A program made the position numbers and the translations under genes. A stretch of 64,000 nucleotides of DNA from Pseudomonas fluorescens NCIMB 11764 (GTDB lineage: Bacteria; Pseudomonadota; Gammaproteobacteria; Pseudomonadales; Pseudomonadaceae), in assembly GCF_000293885.2 (NCBI RefSeq), contig NZ_CP010945.1:3120001-3184000 (forward strand), written 5' to 3'. Below are positions 9,957 through 19,591 of this stretch, piece by piece; position 1 is the first letter of the stretch; each line of letters opens with the position of its first letter. The notes under the pieces were generated by a model that was not told the DNA's origin, did not search any database, and saw only the letters and a program-made list of their open reading frames with translations.

Positions 9957-10036
9957 ATCGCCATCGCCGGAAGGCTGGCTCCCACAGGTTTTGTGATCGA
10001 CACCGATCCTGTGGGAGCCAGCCTGCTGGCGATGAG
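9957..10036. repeat. REP-type palindrome (CTGGCTCCCACAGG family)
   Basis: Inverted repeat with arms ATCGCC..AGGCTGGCTCCCACAGG on the left and CCTGTGGGAGCCAGCCTGCTGGCGAT on the right, separated by ~20 bases. Further copies or relatives are at 56300-56391 and 61148-61216 in this window. It can form a long hairpin at the 3' end of the mtnA transcript. Confidence 0.85.
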
Positions 10037-10362
10037 GCGCGCAATGCCAATAAACATCCGTAATTCGGTCGCGAATTCTGCATTCGGAGTGGCTCTGAGC
10101 CTCTCTCGTCGCCGTTAAGCCTGCCACCAGTCAACTAACTACACTCCATGCGCGTCTGGGGGATAGGTGCGTGGCGGCTCTTGTGATAACATCCGGCGGT
10201 TTCCAAGGTAGCCCGATGTGGCTGCCTTTACTGCGCAGATCCATGGCATAACTCGTTGATTTGTCGTAAGTCGGTGCACTGGCAGTCAGCCTGCATCGGC
10301 GAGCTTCGTTCGTCCCATATGGATGTGACGAAGTTTCACCAGAAAAAGGAATCAGGCTTCTC
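10037..10362. promoter_or_regulatory. gyrA upstream region
   Basis: About 325 bases without a gene, before gyrA. It should hold the gyrA promoter; GATAACAT at about 10185 is a possible -10 element preceded by a GC-rich spacer, but the -35 is unclear. Just before the start, AGAAAAAGGAATC supplies the ribosome site. A long leftward open frame entering here from gyrA is a coding shadow. Confidence 0.45.
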
Positions 10363-13026
10363 ATGGGCGAACTGGCCAAAGAAATCCTCCCGGTCAATAT
10401 CGAAGACGAGCTGAAGCAGTCCTACCTCGACTACGCGATGAGCGTGATTGTCGGGCGGGCACTGCCGGATGCGCGCGATGGCTTGAAGCCCGTGCACCGG
10501 CGTGTGCTGTTCGCGATGAGCGAGCTGGGCAACGACTTCAACAAGCCGTACAAGAAATCTGCCCGTGTTGTCGGTGACGTGATCGGTAAGTATCACCCTC
10601 ACGGTGATACCGCGGTTTACGACACCATCGTTCGGATGGCGCAGCCATTCTCGCTGCGCTACCTGCTGGTAGACGGCCAGGGCAACTTCGGTTCGGTGGA
10701 CGGCGACAACGCCGCGGCCATGCGATACACCGAAGTGCGCATGACCAAGCTGGCGCACGAACTGCTGGCCGACCTGCATAAAGAAACCGTGGACTGGGTG
10801 CCGAACTACGACGGCACCGAAATGATCCCGGCGGTCATGCCGACCCGTATTCCCAACCTGCTGGTCAACGGCTCCAGCGGTATCGCCGTGGGCATGGCGA
10901 CCAACATTCCTCCGCACAACCTCGGTGAAGTCATCGACGGTTGCCTGGCCCTCATCGACAACCCCGAGTTGACCATCGATGAGCTGATGCAATACATCCC
11001 CGGCCCGGACTTCCCGACTGCCGCGATCATCAACGGTCGCGCCGGCATCATCGAAGCCTACCGCACCGGTCGCGGTCGCATTTACATGCGCGCCCGCTCG
11101 ATCATCGAAGACATCGACAAGGTCGGTGGCCGTCAGCAGATCGTCATCACCGAACTCCCTTACCAACTGAACAAGGCCCGTCTGATCGAGAAGATCGCCG
11201 AGCTGGTAAAAGAGAAGAAGCTGGAAGGCATCACCGAATTGCGCGACGAGTCCGACAAGGACGGTATGCGCGTCGTGATCGAGCTGCGTCGTGGCGAAGT
11301 GCCTGAGGTGATCCTCAACAACCTCTACGCCCAGACCCAGCTGCAAGCGGTGTTCGGTATCAACATCGTGGCGCTGATCGACGGCCGTCCGCGGATCCTG
11401 AACCTCAAGGACCTGCTGGAAGCCTTCGTTCGCCACCGTCGCGAAGTCGTTACCCGTCGTACCGTGTTCGAGCTGCGTAAAGCCCGCGAACGTGGTCACA
11501 TTCTGGAAGGTCAAGCGGTTGCCCTGTCGAACATCGACCCGGTCATTGCCCTGATCAAGGCCTCGCCAACCCCGTCGGAAGCCAAGGAAGCGCTGATCAG
11601 CACGCCTTGGGAATCCTCCGCCGTGGTCGCGATGGTCGAGCGTGCCGGTGCCGATTCGTGCCGTCCGGAAAACCTCGATCCGCAATACGGTCTGCGCGAA
11701 GGCAAGTACTTCCTGTCGCCGGAACAGGCGCAAGCCATTCTGGAACTGCGACTGCACCGCCTGACCGGTCTGGAACACGAAAAACTGCTGGCCGAGTATC
11801 AAGAGATCCTCAACCAGATCGGCGAGCTGATCCGCATCCTCAACAGCGCCACGCGCCTGATGGAAGTGATCCGCGAAGAGCTGGAAGTGATCCGTGCCGA
11901 ATACGGCGACGTGCGACGCACCGAAATTCTCGATGCCCGTCTCGACCTGACCCTGGGTGACATGATCCCGGAAGAAGAGCGCGTCGTGACCATTTCCCAT
12001 GGTGGCTACGCCAAGACCCAGCCATTGGCTGCGTACCAGGCCCAGCGTCGTGGCGGTAAAGGCAAATCGGCTACCGGCGTCAAGGATGAGGACTACATCG
12101 CTCACCTGCTGGTCGCCAACAGCCACACCACGCTGTTGCTGTTCTCCAGCAAAGGCAAGGTGTACTGGCTGAAAACCTACGAAATCCCGGAAGCGTCCCG
12201 CGCAGCCCGTGGTCGTCCGCTGGTCAACCTGCTGCCGCTGGACAGTGATGAATACATCACCACCATGCTGCCGGTCGAGGAATACACCGAAGGTCACTTC
12301 ATCTTCATGGCCACCGCCAAAGGCACCGTGAAGAAGACCCCGCTGGAATCCTTCAGCCGCCAACGCAGCGTCGGTCTGATCGCGCTGGAACTGGATGAAG
12401 GTGACGTACTGATCTCTGCCGCCATTACCGATGGCGATCGTGAAGTCATGTTGTTCTCCGACGGTGGCAAGGTCACTCGCTTCAAGGAAACCGACGTCCG
12501 CGCCATGGGCCGTACCGCTCGCGGTGTCCGCGGCATGCGTCTGCCGGAAGGCCAGAAGCTGATTTCCATGCTGATTCCGGAAGAAGGCAGCCAGATCCTT
12601 ACCGCCTCGGCCCGTGGTTTCGGCAAGCGCACGGCGATCACCGAGTTCCCTGAGTACAAGCGTGGCGGTCAGGGCGTTATCGCCATGGTCAGCAACGACC
12701 GTAACGGCCGTCTGGTCGGCGCGGTTCAGGTGCTCGACGGCGAGGAGATCATGCTGATTTCCGACCAGGGTACGTTGGTTCGCACCCGTGTCGACGAAGT
12801 CTCCAGCCTGGGTCGTAACACCCAGGGCGTGACCCTGATCAAGCTGGCCAGCGATGAAACGCTGGTAGGGCTGGAACGGGTTCAGGAGCCGTCGGAAGTC
12901 GAAGGCGAAGAGCTGGAAGGCGAAGAGGGCGAAGAAGGTGCAGTGTTCGACGGTGAAGTCGTGATCGACGACGCTGCCGAAGACCAGCAACTCGACGCCG
13001 CTGCCGACGAAGAACCGCAAGAGTAA
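10363..13026 (+). CDS. gyrA: DNA gyrase subunit A
   Basis: Full-length GyrA of 887 residues. The catalytic tyrosine is Tyr122 (MRYTEVRM), the quinolone-resistance region reads GDTAVYD with wild-type Thr83 and Asp87, and the GyrA-box QRRGGKG lies in the C-terminal beta-pinwheel. The tail after residue ~845 is strongly acidic ([13 protein letters not shown]), as in other pseudomonads. It forms the A2B2 supercoiling enzyme with GyrB, encoded elsewhere. A clear terminator follows at 13032-13072, separating it from serC. Confidence 0.98.
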   Translation: MGELAKEILPVNIEDELKQSYLDYAMSVIVGRALPDARDGLKPVHRRVLFAMSELGNDFNKPYKKSARVVGDVIGKYHPHGDTAVYDTIVRMAQPFSLRYLLVDGQGNFGSVDGDNAAAMRYTEVRMTKLAHELLADLHKETVDWVPNYDGTEMIPAVMPTRIPNLLVNGSSGIAVGMATNIPPHNLGEVIDGCLALIDNPELTIDELMQYIPGPDFPTAAIINGRAGIIEAYRTGRGRIYMRARSIIEDIDKVGGRQQIVITELPYQLNKARLIEKIAELVKEKKLEGITELRDESDKDGMRVVIELRRGEVPEVILNNLYAQTQLQAVFGINIVALIDGRPRILNLKDLLEAFVRHRREVVTRRTVFELRKARERGHILEGQAVALSNIDPVIALIKASPTPSEAKEALISTPWESSAVVAMVERAGADSCRPENLDPQYGLREGKYFLSPEQAQAILELRLHRLTGLEHEKLLAEYQEILNQIGELIRILNSATRLMEVIREELEVIRAEYGDVRRTEILDARLDLTLGDMIPEEERVVTISHGGYAKTQPLAAYQAQRRGGKGKSATGVKDEDYIAHLLVANSHTTLLLFSSKGKVYWLKTYEIPEASRAARGRPLVNLLPLDSDEYITTMLPVEEYTEGHFIFMATAKGTVKKTPLESFSRQRSVGLIALELDEGDVLISAAITDGDREVMLFSDGGKVTRFKETDVRAMGRTARGVRGMRLPEGQKLISMLIPEEGSQILTASARGFGKRTAITEFPEYKRGGQGVIAMVSNDRNGRLVGAVQVLDGEEIMLISDQGTLVRTRVDEVSSLGRNTQGVTLIKLASDETLVGLERVQEPSEVEGEELEGEEGEEGAVFDGEVVIDDAAEDQQLDAAADEEPQE

Positions 13027-13031
13027 GCGGA

Positions 13032-13072
13032 CAAACAGGGGGCGGATGAAAATTCGCCCCCTTGTTGTTTGT
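13032..13072 (+). terminator. gyrA rho-independent terminator
   Basis: Hairpin with GGGGGCG (13038-13044) pairing with CGCCCCC (13055-13061), followed by the T-rich run TTGTTGTTT. It lies a few bases after the gyrA stop codon. Confidence 0.85.
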
Positions 13073-13100
13073 CCTCCAGGAACTGTGGAATTGATTTTAA

Positions 13101-13206
13101 TGTAGGAGCTGTCGAGCGAAGCGAGGCTGCGATCTCTTGATCTGGCTCTTGCTTTCACTTGGCTCTAAAAGATCGCAGCCTCGCTCTGCTCGACAGCTCC
13201 TACAGA
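13101..13206. repeat. Long palindromic repeat (GTAGGAGCTGTCGAGC family)
   Basis: Arms TGTAGGAGCTGTCGAGC..GAGGCTGCGATC and GATCGCAGCCTCGC..GCTCGACAGCTCCTACA are inverted and about 40 bases apart. This differs in sequence from the other REP-type repeats of the window but has the same two-palindrome layout. It sits just upstream of serC, so it may hold or influence the serC promoter region. Confidence 0.85.
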
Positions 13207-13246
13207 TTTATTGCGTGACTACCACCAAATCAGAGCGAGATTGGAT

Positions 13247-14332
13247 GTGAGCAAGAGAGCCTATAACTTCTGTGCCGGTCCTGCGGCACTTCCCGAAGCT
13301 GTCCTGCAGCGCGCCCAGGGTGAACTCCTTGATTGGCACGGCAAGGGCCTCTCGGTCATGGAAATGAGCCATCGCAGTGATGAGTTCGTGTCCATTGCGA
13401 CCAAGGCCGAGCAGGATCTGCGGGATCTGCTGAATATCCCCTCGAACTATAAAGTGCTGTTCCTGCAAGGTGGTGCCAGCCAGCAATTCGCTCAGATTCC
13501 TCTGAACCTGTTGCCGGAAGGTCGCACCGCCGACTATATCGATACCGGTATCTGGTCGCAGAAAGCCATCGAAGAAGCTTCGCGCTACGGTCACGTCAAC
13601 GTCGCCGCCACCGCCAAGCCTTACGACTATTTCGCTATCCCTGGTCAGAACGAATGGAAGCTGTCGAAAGACGCGGCCTACGTTCACTACGCACCGAACG
13701 AAACCATTGGCGGCCTGGAATTCAACTGGGTCCCGGAAACCGGTGACGTTCCGCTGGTCGCCGACATGTCCTCGGACATCCTCTCGCGTCCGATCGATGT
13801 TTCGCGCTTCGGCATGATCTACGCCGGCGCCCAGAAAAACATCGGCCCGAGCGGCATCGTCGTCAACATCGTTCGTGAAGACCTGCTGGGTCATGCCCGT
13901 TCCCTGTGCCCGACGATGCTCAACTACAAGGTCGCGGCCGATAACGGCTCGATGTACAACACCCCGCCAACCCTGGCCTGGTACTTGTCCGGCCTGGTGT
14001 TCGAGTGGCTGAAAGAGCAGGGTGGTGTCGAAGCCATCGGCAAGCTCAACGAAGTGAAACAGCGCACGCTGTACGACTTCATCGATGCCAGCGGCCTCTA
14101 CAGCAACCCGATCAACAAGTCCGACCGCTCGTGGATGAACGTGCCGTTCCGTCTGGCTGACGATCGTCTCGACAAGCCATTCCTGGCCGGTGCCGACGAG
14201 CGTGGGCTGTTGAACCTCAAGGGGCACCGTTCTGTGGGCGGCATGCGCGCCTCCATCTATAACGCCGTCGACATCGTTGCGGTTAACGCACTGGTTTCGT
14301 ACATGGCAGAGTTCGAGAAGGAACATGGCTAA
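13247..14332 (+). CDS. serC: Phosphoserine aminotransferase SerC
   Basis: PLP enzyme of 361 residues, standard for SerC; YAGAQKNIGPSG contains the Schiff-base lysine. It converts 3-phosphohydroxypyruvate to phosphoserine and also serves pyridoxal-5'-phosphate synthesis. The GTG at 13247 (starting SKRAYNFCAGPAALP) fits family starts; an in-frame start at 13211 would add 12 residues. It opens the operon serC-pheA-hisC-tyrA/aroA-cmk; its TAA shares one base with the pheA ATG (TAATG). Confidence 0.95.
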   Translation: MSKRAYNFCAGPAALPEAVLQRAQGELLDWHGKGLSVMEMSHRSDEFVSIATKAEQDLRDLLNIPSNYKVLFLQGGASQQFAQIPLNLLPEGRTADYIDTGIWSQKAIEEASRYGHVNVAATAKPYDYFAIPGQNEWKLSKDAAYVHYAPNETIGGLEFNWVPETGDVPLVADMSSDILSRPIDVSRFGMIYAGAQKNIGPSGIVVNIVREDLLGHARSLCPTMLNYKVAADNGSMYNTPPTLAWYLSGLVFEWLKEQGGVEAIGKLNEVKQRTLYDFIDASGLYSNPINKSDRSWMNVPFRLADDRLDKPFLAGADERGLLNLKGHRSVGGMRASIYNAVDIVAVNALVSYMAEFEKEHG

Positions 14333-15426
14333 TGTCTGAGCAAGAACTCAAGGCACTGCGCCTGCGCATTGATGCCCTGGACGAAAAAGTCCTGGAGCTG
14401 ATCAGTGAGCGCGCACGCTGCGCCCAGGAAGTTGCGCGAGTAAAGATGGCCTCGCTGGCCGAAGGCGAAGTGCCGGTGTTCTATCGTCCTGAGCGCGAAG
14501 CTCAGGTGCTCAAGCGCGTGATGGAGCGTAATCAGGGGCCGCTGGGCAATGAAGAGATGGCGCGGTTGTTCCGCGAAATCATGTCCTCGTGCCTGGCCCT
14601 CGAACAGCCGCTGAAAGTGGCTTACCTCGGCCCTGAGGGCACCTTCACCCAGGCCGCGGCCCTGAAACACTTCGGTCACGCGGTCATCAGCAAGCCCATG
14701 GCGGCGATCGACGAAGTGTTCCGCGAAGTGGCGGCCGGTGCGGTGAACTTTGGCGTGGTCCCGGTGGAAAACTCCACCGAGGGCGCGGTCAACCACACCC
14801 TCGACAGCTTCCTCGAACACGACATGGTCATCTGTGGTGAAGTCGAGTTGCGGATTCACCACCACTTGCTGGTCGGTGAAAACACCAAGACCGACAGCAT
14901 CAGCCGTATCTATTCCCATGCCCAGTCGCTGGCCCAGTGCCGCAAGTGGCTGGACGCACACTACCCGAATGTCGAGCGCGTGGCGGTGTCGAGCAACGCC
15001 GAAGCCGCGAAGCGGGTCAAGGGTGAGTGGAACTCGGCGGCCATTGCCGGCGACATGGCCGCAGGCCTGTACGGGCTGACCCGTCTGGCCGAGAAAATCG
15101 AGGATCGCCCGGACAACTCCACGCGATTCCTGATGATCGGCAGCCAGGAAGTGCCGCCGACGGGCGACGACAAGACCTCGATCATCGTCTCCATGAGCAA
15201 CAAGCCAGGCGCGCTTCACGAGTTGCTGGTGCCGTTCCACGACAATGGCATCGACCTGACGCGAATCGAGACACGTCCTTCGCGCAGCGGTAAATGGACC
15301 TACGTGTTCTTTATCGACTTCGTCGGCCACCATCGCGATCCGCTGGTGAAAGGTGTGCTGGAAAAAATCAGTCAGGAAGCAGTGGCACTTAAAGTGTTGG
15401 GTTCCTACCCGAAAGCCGTTCTCTAA
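14332..15426 (+). CDS. pheA: Bifunctional chorismate mutase/prephenate dehydratase PheA
   Basis: 364 residues in three parts: AroQ-type chorismate mutase (1-~90), prephenate dehydratase with GPEGTFTQAA and PVENSTEGAV (~95-270), and a C-terminal ACT domain with NKPGALHELL and the ESRP-like RIETRPS (~280-364). It makes phenylpyruvate from chorismate; the ACT domain indicates feedback control by phenylalanine. It is coupled to serC by a one-base overlap and followed by hisC after 10 bases. Confidence 0.96.
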   Translation: MSEQELKALRLRIDALDEKVLELISERARCAQEVARVKMASLAEGEVPVFYRPEREAQVLKRVMERNQGPLGNEEMARLFREIMSSCLALEQPLKVAYLGPEGTFTQAAALKHFGHAVISKPMAAIDEVFREVAAGAVNFGVVPVENSTEGAVNHTLDSFLEHDMVICGEVELRIHHHLLVGENTKTDSISRIYSHAQSLAQCRKWLDAHYPNVERVAVSSNAEAAKRVKGEWNSAAIAGDMAAGLYGLTRLAEKIEDRPDNSTRFLMIGSQEVPPTGDDKTSIIVSMSNKPGALHELLVPFHDNGIDLTRIETRPSRSGKWTYVFFIDFVGHHRDPLVKGVLEKISQEAVALKVLGSYPKAVL

Positions 15427-15436
15427 GGGGTAGCAA

Positions 15437-16549
15437 ATGAGTGGCAACTTCCTCGCTCTGGCACAGCCAGGCGTGCAACAACTTTCGCCTTACGTTCCGG
15501 GCAAACCTGTGGATGAACTGGCGCGCGAGCTGAATATCGATCCGGCCAGCATCGTCAAACTGGCGAGCAACGAAAACCCGTTGGGTGCCAGTCCGAAGGC
15601 GCTGGCTGCGATTCGTGAAGAGCTGGCCGAACTGACTCGTTACCCGGACGGCAACGGTTTTGCGCTCAAGACCCTGCTGGCCGACCAATGCCGCGTCGAG
15701 CTGAATCAGGTGACGCTGGGCAATGGCTCCAACGACATCCTGGAGCTGGTCGCTCGCGCCTATCTGGCACCAGGTCTGAACGCGGTGTTCAGTGAACATG
15801 CGTTTGCGGTCTATCCGATCGTCACGCAAGCTGTCGGTGCTACGGCCAAAGTGATTCCGGCCAAAGACTGGGGTCATGATCTGTCGGCCATGCTGGCTGC
15901 AATCGATGCCGATACCCGCGTGGTCTTCATCGCTAACCCGAACAACCCGACCGGGACCTGGTTTGGCGCCGAAGCGCTGGACGAGTTCCTGCAGGACGTA
16001 CCGGAACACGTGCTGGTGGTGCTGGACGAGGCCTACATCGAATACGCCGAAGGCAGCGACTTGCCGGATGGTCTCGACTACCTGGCGGCCTACCCGAATC
16101 TGTTGGTCTCGCGCACCTTCTCCAAGGCTTACGGCCTGGCGGCGCTGCGCGTCGGTTATGGCTTGTCCACCGCGGTGGTTGCCGATGTGCTGAACCGTGT
16201 GCGCCAGCCGTTCAACGTCAACAGCCTGGCCCTGGCCGCTGCTTGCGCTGCACTGCAAGATACCGACTACCTGGCAGAAAGCCGTCGCCTGAACGAAACC
16301 GGCATGCAGCAGCTTGAAGCGGGTTTCCGTGAGCTGGGGCTGAGCTGGATTCCATCCAAGGGCAACTTCATCTGTGTTGACCTGGGTCGTGTGGCGGCCC
16401 CGGTTTTCCAGGGGTTGTTGCGCGAAGGCGTGATCGTGCGTCCGGTGGCCAACTACGGCATGCCGAACCACTTGCGCATCACCATCGGCCTGCCGGCGGA
16501 AAACAGCCGCTTCCTTGAGGCGCTGACCAAGGTCCTGGCTCGTGGTTGA
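15437..16549 (+). CDS. hisC: Histidinol-phosphate/aromatic aminotransferase (HisC2 type)
   Basis: Class I/II PLP aminotransferase of 370 residues with the cofactor-binding NPNNPTGTW region and the Schiff-base lysine in RTFSKAYGLAALRVGYG. By sequence it is HisC-like, but it sits between pheA and tyrA-aroA. In pseudomonads this second HisC is thought to transaminate aromatic keto acids or prephenate; that is inferred from context. The AAGGGGTAGCAA ribosome site precedes the ATG; its 3' end overlaps the next gene by 8 bases. Confidence 0.92.
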   Translation: MSGNFLALAQPGVQQLSPYVPGKPVDELARELNIDPASIVKLASNENPLGASPKALAAIREELAELTRYPDGNGFALKTLLADQCRVELNQVTLGNGSNDILELVARAYLAPGLNAVFSEHAFAVYPIVTQAVGATAKVIPAKDWGHDLSAMLAAIDADTRVVFIANPNNPTGTWFGAEALDEFLQDVPEHVLVVLDEAYIEYAEGSDLPDGLDYLAAYPNLLVSRTFSKAYGLAALRVGYGLSTAVVADVLNRVRQPFNVNSLALAAACAALQDTDYLAESRRLNETGMQQLEAGFRELGLSWIPSKGNFICVDLGRVAAPVFQGLLREGVIVRPVANYGMPNHLRITIGLPAENSRFLEALTKVLARG

Positions 16550-18785
16550 TGTCACTGCTCTGCAATCTGCTGAACCTATGATCGGTCGCCTGGTGGTGGT
16601 CGGTCTGGGACTGATTGGCGGTTCGTTCGCCAAGGGTTTGCGTGAAAGCGGCCTGTGCCGCGAAGTCGTCGGTGTCGATCTCGATCCGCAGTCGCGCAAG
16701 CTTGCGGTTGAATTGGGCGTGGTCGATCGCTGCGAAGAAGACCTGGCGGTCGCTTGTCAGGGCGCAGATGTGATTCAGCTGGCCGTACCGATCCTTGCCA
16801 TGGAGAAGATGCTCGGCCGCCTGGCCGGCATGGACCTGGGGCAAGCGATTCTGACCGACGTCGGCAGCGCCAAAGGCAATGTCGTGCGTGCCGCGACCGA
16901 GGCGTTTGGCGGCATGCCGGCGCGTTTCGTGCCGGGCCATCCGATTGCCGGTTCCGAGCAGAGCGGGGTGGAAGCCTCCAATGCCGAGCTGTTCCGTCGC
17001 CATAAAGTGATTCTGACACCGCTGGATCAAACCGATCCGGCGGCACTGGCAGTGGTTGACCGTTTGTGGCGCGAACTGGGCGCCGATGTCGAGCACATGC
17101 AGGTCGAGCGCCACGATGAAGTGCTGGCGGCGACCAGTCACTTGCCGCACTTGCTGGCGTTCGGTTTGGTCGATTCGCTGGCCAAGCGCAATGAAAACCT
17201 TGAGATCTTCCGGTACGCTGCCGGCGGTTTCCGCGATTTCACAAGAATCGCAGGAAGCGACCCGGTCATGTGGCACGACATCTTCCTCGCCAACCGCGAA
17301 GCTGTCCTGCGCACACTCGATACATTTCGCAGCGACCTCGACGCCTTGCGCGACGCGGTCGATGCAGGGGATGGGCACCAATTGTTGGGCGTATTCACTC
17401 GCGCCCGGGTTGCCCGCGAACATTTCAGTAAAATCCTGGCCCGCCGGGCTTATGTGGACGCTATGAACTCCAACGACCTGATTTTCCTGGCACAACCTGG
17501 TGGCCGCCTGACTGGGCGGATTCGTGTACCGGGCGATAAATCGATTTCCCACCGTTCGATCATGCTCGGCTCCCTCGCCGAAGGCGTCACCGAAGTCGAA
17601 GGCTTCCTCGAGGGCGAAGACGCCCTGGCGACCTTGCAGGCCTTCCGCGACATGGGTGTCGTGATCGAAGGTCCGCACCACGGGCGCGTGACCATCCACG
17701 GCGTCGGCCTGCATGGCCTGAAGCCTGCGCCGGGCCCTATCTATCTGGGCAACTCCGGCACCTCGATGCGCCTGCTGTCCGGCCTGTTGGCTGCGCAGAA
17801 CTTCGACAGCACCCTGACCGGTGACGCCTCGCTGTCCAAGCGTCCAATGAATCGCGTGGCCAACCCGCTGCGTGAAATGGGCGCCGTGATCGAGACCGCT
17901 GCAGAAGGTCGTCCGCCGATGATCATTCGTGGTGGCAACAAGCTCAAAGGCCTGACCTACACCATGCCGATGGCCAGCGCCCAGGTTAAATCCTGCCTGC
18001 TGCTGGCGGGGCTGTACGCCGAAGGCAAGACCACCGTCACCGAGCCTGCGCCAACCCGCGACCACACCGAGCGCATGCTGCGCGGCTTCGGCTATCCGGT
18101 CACCGTCAACGGTGCGACCGCGTCGGTCGAGTCCGGCCACAAGCTGACCGCCACCCACATTGAAGTGCCGGGCGATATTTCGTCGTCTGCGTTCTTCCTG
18201 GTGGCCGCTTCGATCGCCGAAGGCTCGGAGCTGGTGCTCGAGCACGTCGGCATCAACCCGACCCGTACCGGCGTGATCGACATCCTGCGCCTGATGGGCG
18301 CTGACATCACCCTGGAAAACCAGCGTGAAGTCGGCGGTGAGCCGGTAGCGGACCTGCGCGTTCGTGCGGCTAAACTCAAAGGTATCGAGATTCCCGAAGC
18401 GCTGGTGCCATTGGCCATCGACGAGTTCCCGGTGCTGTTCGTGGCGGCGGCATGTGCCGAAGGGCGCACCATCCTGCGCGGTGCGGAAGAGCTGCGAGTC
18501 AAAGAGTCGGACCGGATCCAGGTCATGGCTGATGGCTTGCTGGCGCTGGGCGTCAAATGCGAACCGACTCCGGACGGCATCATCATTGACGGCGGCCAGA
18601 TCGGCGGCGGTGAAGTGCACGGTCACGGCGATCACCGGATTGCCATGGCCTTCAGCGTTGCTTCCCTGCGCGCCACTGCGCCGATCCGCATCCATGATTG
18701 CGCCAACGTCGCGACCTCGTTCCCGAACTTCCTGGCGCTGTGCGCACAGGTCGGTATCCGTGTTGCACAAGAGGCTCAGTCGTGA
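16542..18785 (+). CDS. Fused prephenate dehydrogenase / EPSP synthase (TyrA-AroA)
   Basis: 747 residues with two enzymes. Residues ~13-300 form a TyrA dehydrogenase starting with the NAD-binding [16 protein letters not shown]; residues ~308-747 form AroA with [10 protein letters not shown] and [11 protein letters not shown]. It supplies 5-enolpyruvylshikimate-3-phosphate and the tyrosine precursor. The fusion is typical of Pseudomonas. Two starts are possible: GTG at 16542, with AAGG before it and 8 bases overlapping hisC, or ATG at 16578 ([11 protein letters not shown]), without a clear ribosome site. The internal ATG at 17463 marks the former aroA start. Confidence 0.95.
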   Translation: MVDVTALQSAEPMIGRLVVVGLGLIGGSFAKGLRESGLCREVVGVDLDPQSRKLAVELGVVDRCEEDLAVACQGADVIQLAVPILAMEKMLGRLAGMDLGQAILTDVGSAKGNVVRAATEAFGGMPARFVPGHPIAGSEQSGVEASNAELFRRHKVILTPLDQTDPAALAVVDRLWRELGADVEHMQVERHDEVLAATSHLPHLLAFGLVDSLAKRNENLEIFRYAAGGFRDFTRIAGSDPVMWHDIFLANREAVLRTLDTFRSDLDALRDAVDAGDGHQLLGVFTRARVAREHFSKILARRAYVDAMNSNDLIFLAQPGGRLTGRIRVPGDKSISHRSIMLGSLAEGVTEVEGFLEGEDALATLQAFRDMGVVIEGPHHGRVTIHGVGLHGLKPAPGPIYLGNSGTSMRLLSGLLAAQNFDSTLTGDASLSKRPMNRVANPLREMGAVIETAAEGRPPMIIRGGNKLKGLTYTMPMASAQVKSCLLLAGLYAEGKTTVTEPAPTRDHTERMLRGFGYPVTVNGATASVESGHKLTATHIEVPGDISSSAFFLVAASIAEGSELVLEHVGINPTRTGVIDILRLMGADITLENQREVGGEPVADLRVRAAKLKGIEIPEALVPLAIDEFPVLFVAAACAEGRTILRGAEELRVKESDRIQVMADGLLALGVKCEPTPDGIIIDGGQIGGGEVHGHGDHRIAMAFSVASLRATAPIRIHDCANVATSFPNFLALCAQVGIRVAQEAQS

Positions 18786-19471
18786 AAATCATTGCACCGG
18801 TCATCACCATTGATGGGCCAAGCGGCTCCGGCAAGGGCACTGTAGCCGGGATCCTGGCCAAGCGTCTGGGCTGGAATCTGCTGGATTCCGGTGCGCTTTA
18901 TCGTTTGTTGGCGTTTGCCGCGCATAACCACGGCGTCGACCTTACCAACGAAGAGCTGCTGAAAAAGCTGGCCGCTCATCTGGATGTGCAGTTCATCGCG
19001 GCGACCGACGGTCAGTTGCAGCGCATCATTCTTGAGGGGGATGAAGTCAGCGACGTCATCCGCACCGAAAGCATTGGTTCCGGCGCTTCCCAGGTCGCGG
19101 CGTTGCCAGCCGTGCGCGAGGCGCTGCTGCAGCGCCAGCGCGCTTTCCAGGAAGCACCGGGCCTGGTGGCTGATGGTCGCGACATGGGCACCGTGGTTTT
19201 CCCCGATGCGCCGCTGAAGATATTCCTCACCGCCAGTGCCGAGGAACGTGCGCGCCGTCGATACTTGCAGTTGAAGGGCAAAGTCGATGGTGTTAGTCTG
19301 TCGAGTCTGCTAGATGAGATACGTGCACGCGATGAGCGTGACACCCAGCGAGCGGTAGCCCCGCTCAAGCCGGCGGCTGACGCCATACAGCTGGATTCCA
19401 CGGAATTATCCATCGATCAGGTGCTGGAACGCATCATGAGTGAGATCGCCATTCGCGATATCGCCGGGTGA
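18782..19471 (+). CDS. cmk: Cytidylate kinase
   Basis: CMP/dCMP kinase of 229 residues with the P-loop [20 protein letters not shown], the [10 protein letters not shown] substrate loop and [13 protein letters not shown]. The start is a GTG overlapping the tyrA-aroA stop (GTGA), pointing to translational coupling. A hairpin with a short T run follows before rpsA. Confidence 0.95.
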   Translation: MKIIAPVITIDGPSGSGKGTVAGILAKRLGWNLLDSGALYRLLAFAAHNHGVDLTNEELLKKLAAHLDVQFIAATDGQLQRIILEGDEVSDVIRTESIGSGASQVAALPAVREALLQRQRAFQEAPGLVADGRDMGTVVFPDAPLKIFLTASAEERARRRYLQLKGKVDGVSLSSLLDEIRARDERDTQRAVAPLKPAADAIQLDSTELSIDQVLERIMSEIAIRDIAG

Positions 19472-19473
19472 CC

Positions 19474-19519
19474 AAGAAGCTTCGCAGGGGACCAGTCATA
19501 GTCCTGCGGTGCTTCTTTT
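19474..19519 (+). terminator. Hairpin between cmk and rpsA
   Basis: AAGAAGC (19474-19480) pairs with GCTTCTT (19511-19517), and the inner CGCAG with CTGCG. The stem ends in four Ts. It begins just after the cmk stop and could terminate or attenuate the upstream operon before rpsA, although the T run is short. Confidence 0.6.
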
Positions 19520-19532
19520 AAATGAAACTAAC

Positions 19533-19578
19533 CCACATCGTCTGGGATGTGGAGATGGGCGTATTCTTCGCCCTCATC
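19533..19578 (+). promoter_or_regulatory. Two consecutive hairpins in the rpsA 5' leader (candidate S1 autoregulatory operator)
   Basis: CCACATC (19533-19539) pairs with GATGTGG (19546-19552), and directly after it GATG/GGCG (19554-19561) pairs with CGCC/CATC (19569-19578) across a two-base bulge. The rpsA start follows 13 bases later with only a weak GGA site. Known gamma-proteobacterial rpsA leaders use stacked hairpins and a degenerate ribosome site for S1-dependent autogenous control; this layout agrees with that. Confidence 0.6.
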
Positions 19579-19591
19579 AACAGGAATTAAA

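Noticed and set aside
10336..13158. A 940-codon open frame antisense to gyrA
   Set aside because: Its sequence is low in hydrophobic pattern, rich in H/Q/D as expected from the reverse of a GC-biased gene, and it has no family features; gyrA explains the region completely.
16479..18770. A 763-codon open frame antisense to tyrA-aroA, and a similar one opposite rpsA (19628-21265)
   Set aside because: Same antisense shadow effect of third-position GC bias; no ribosome site or recognisable domain.
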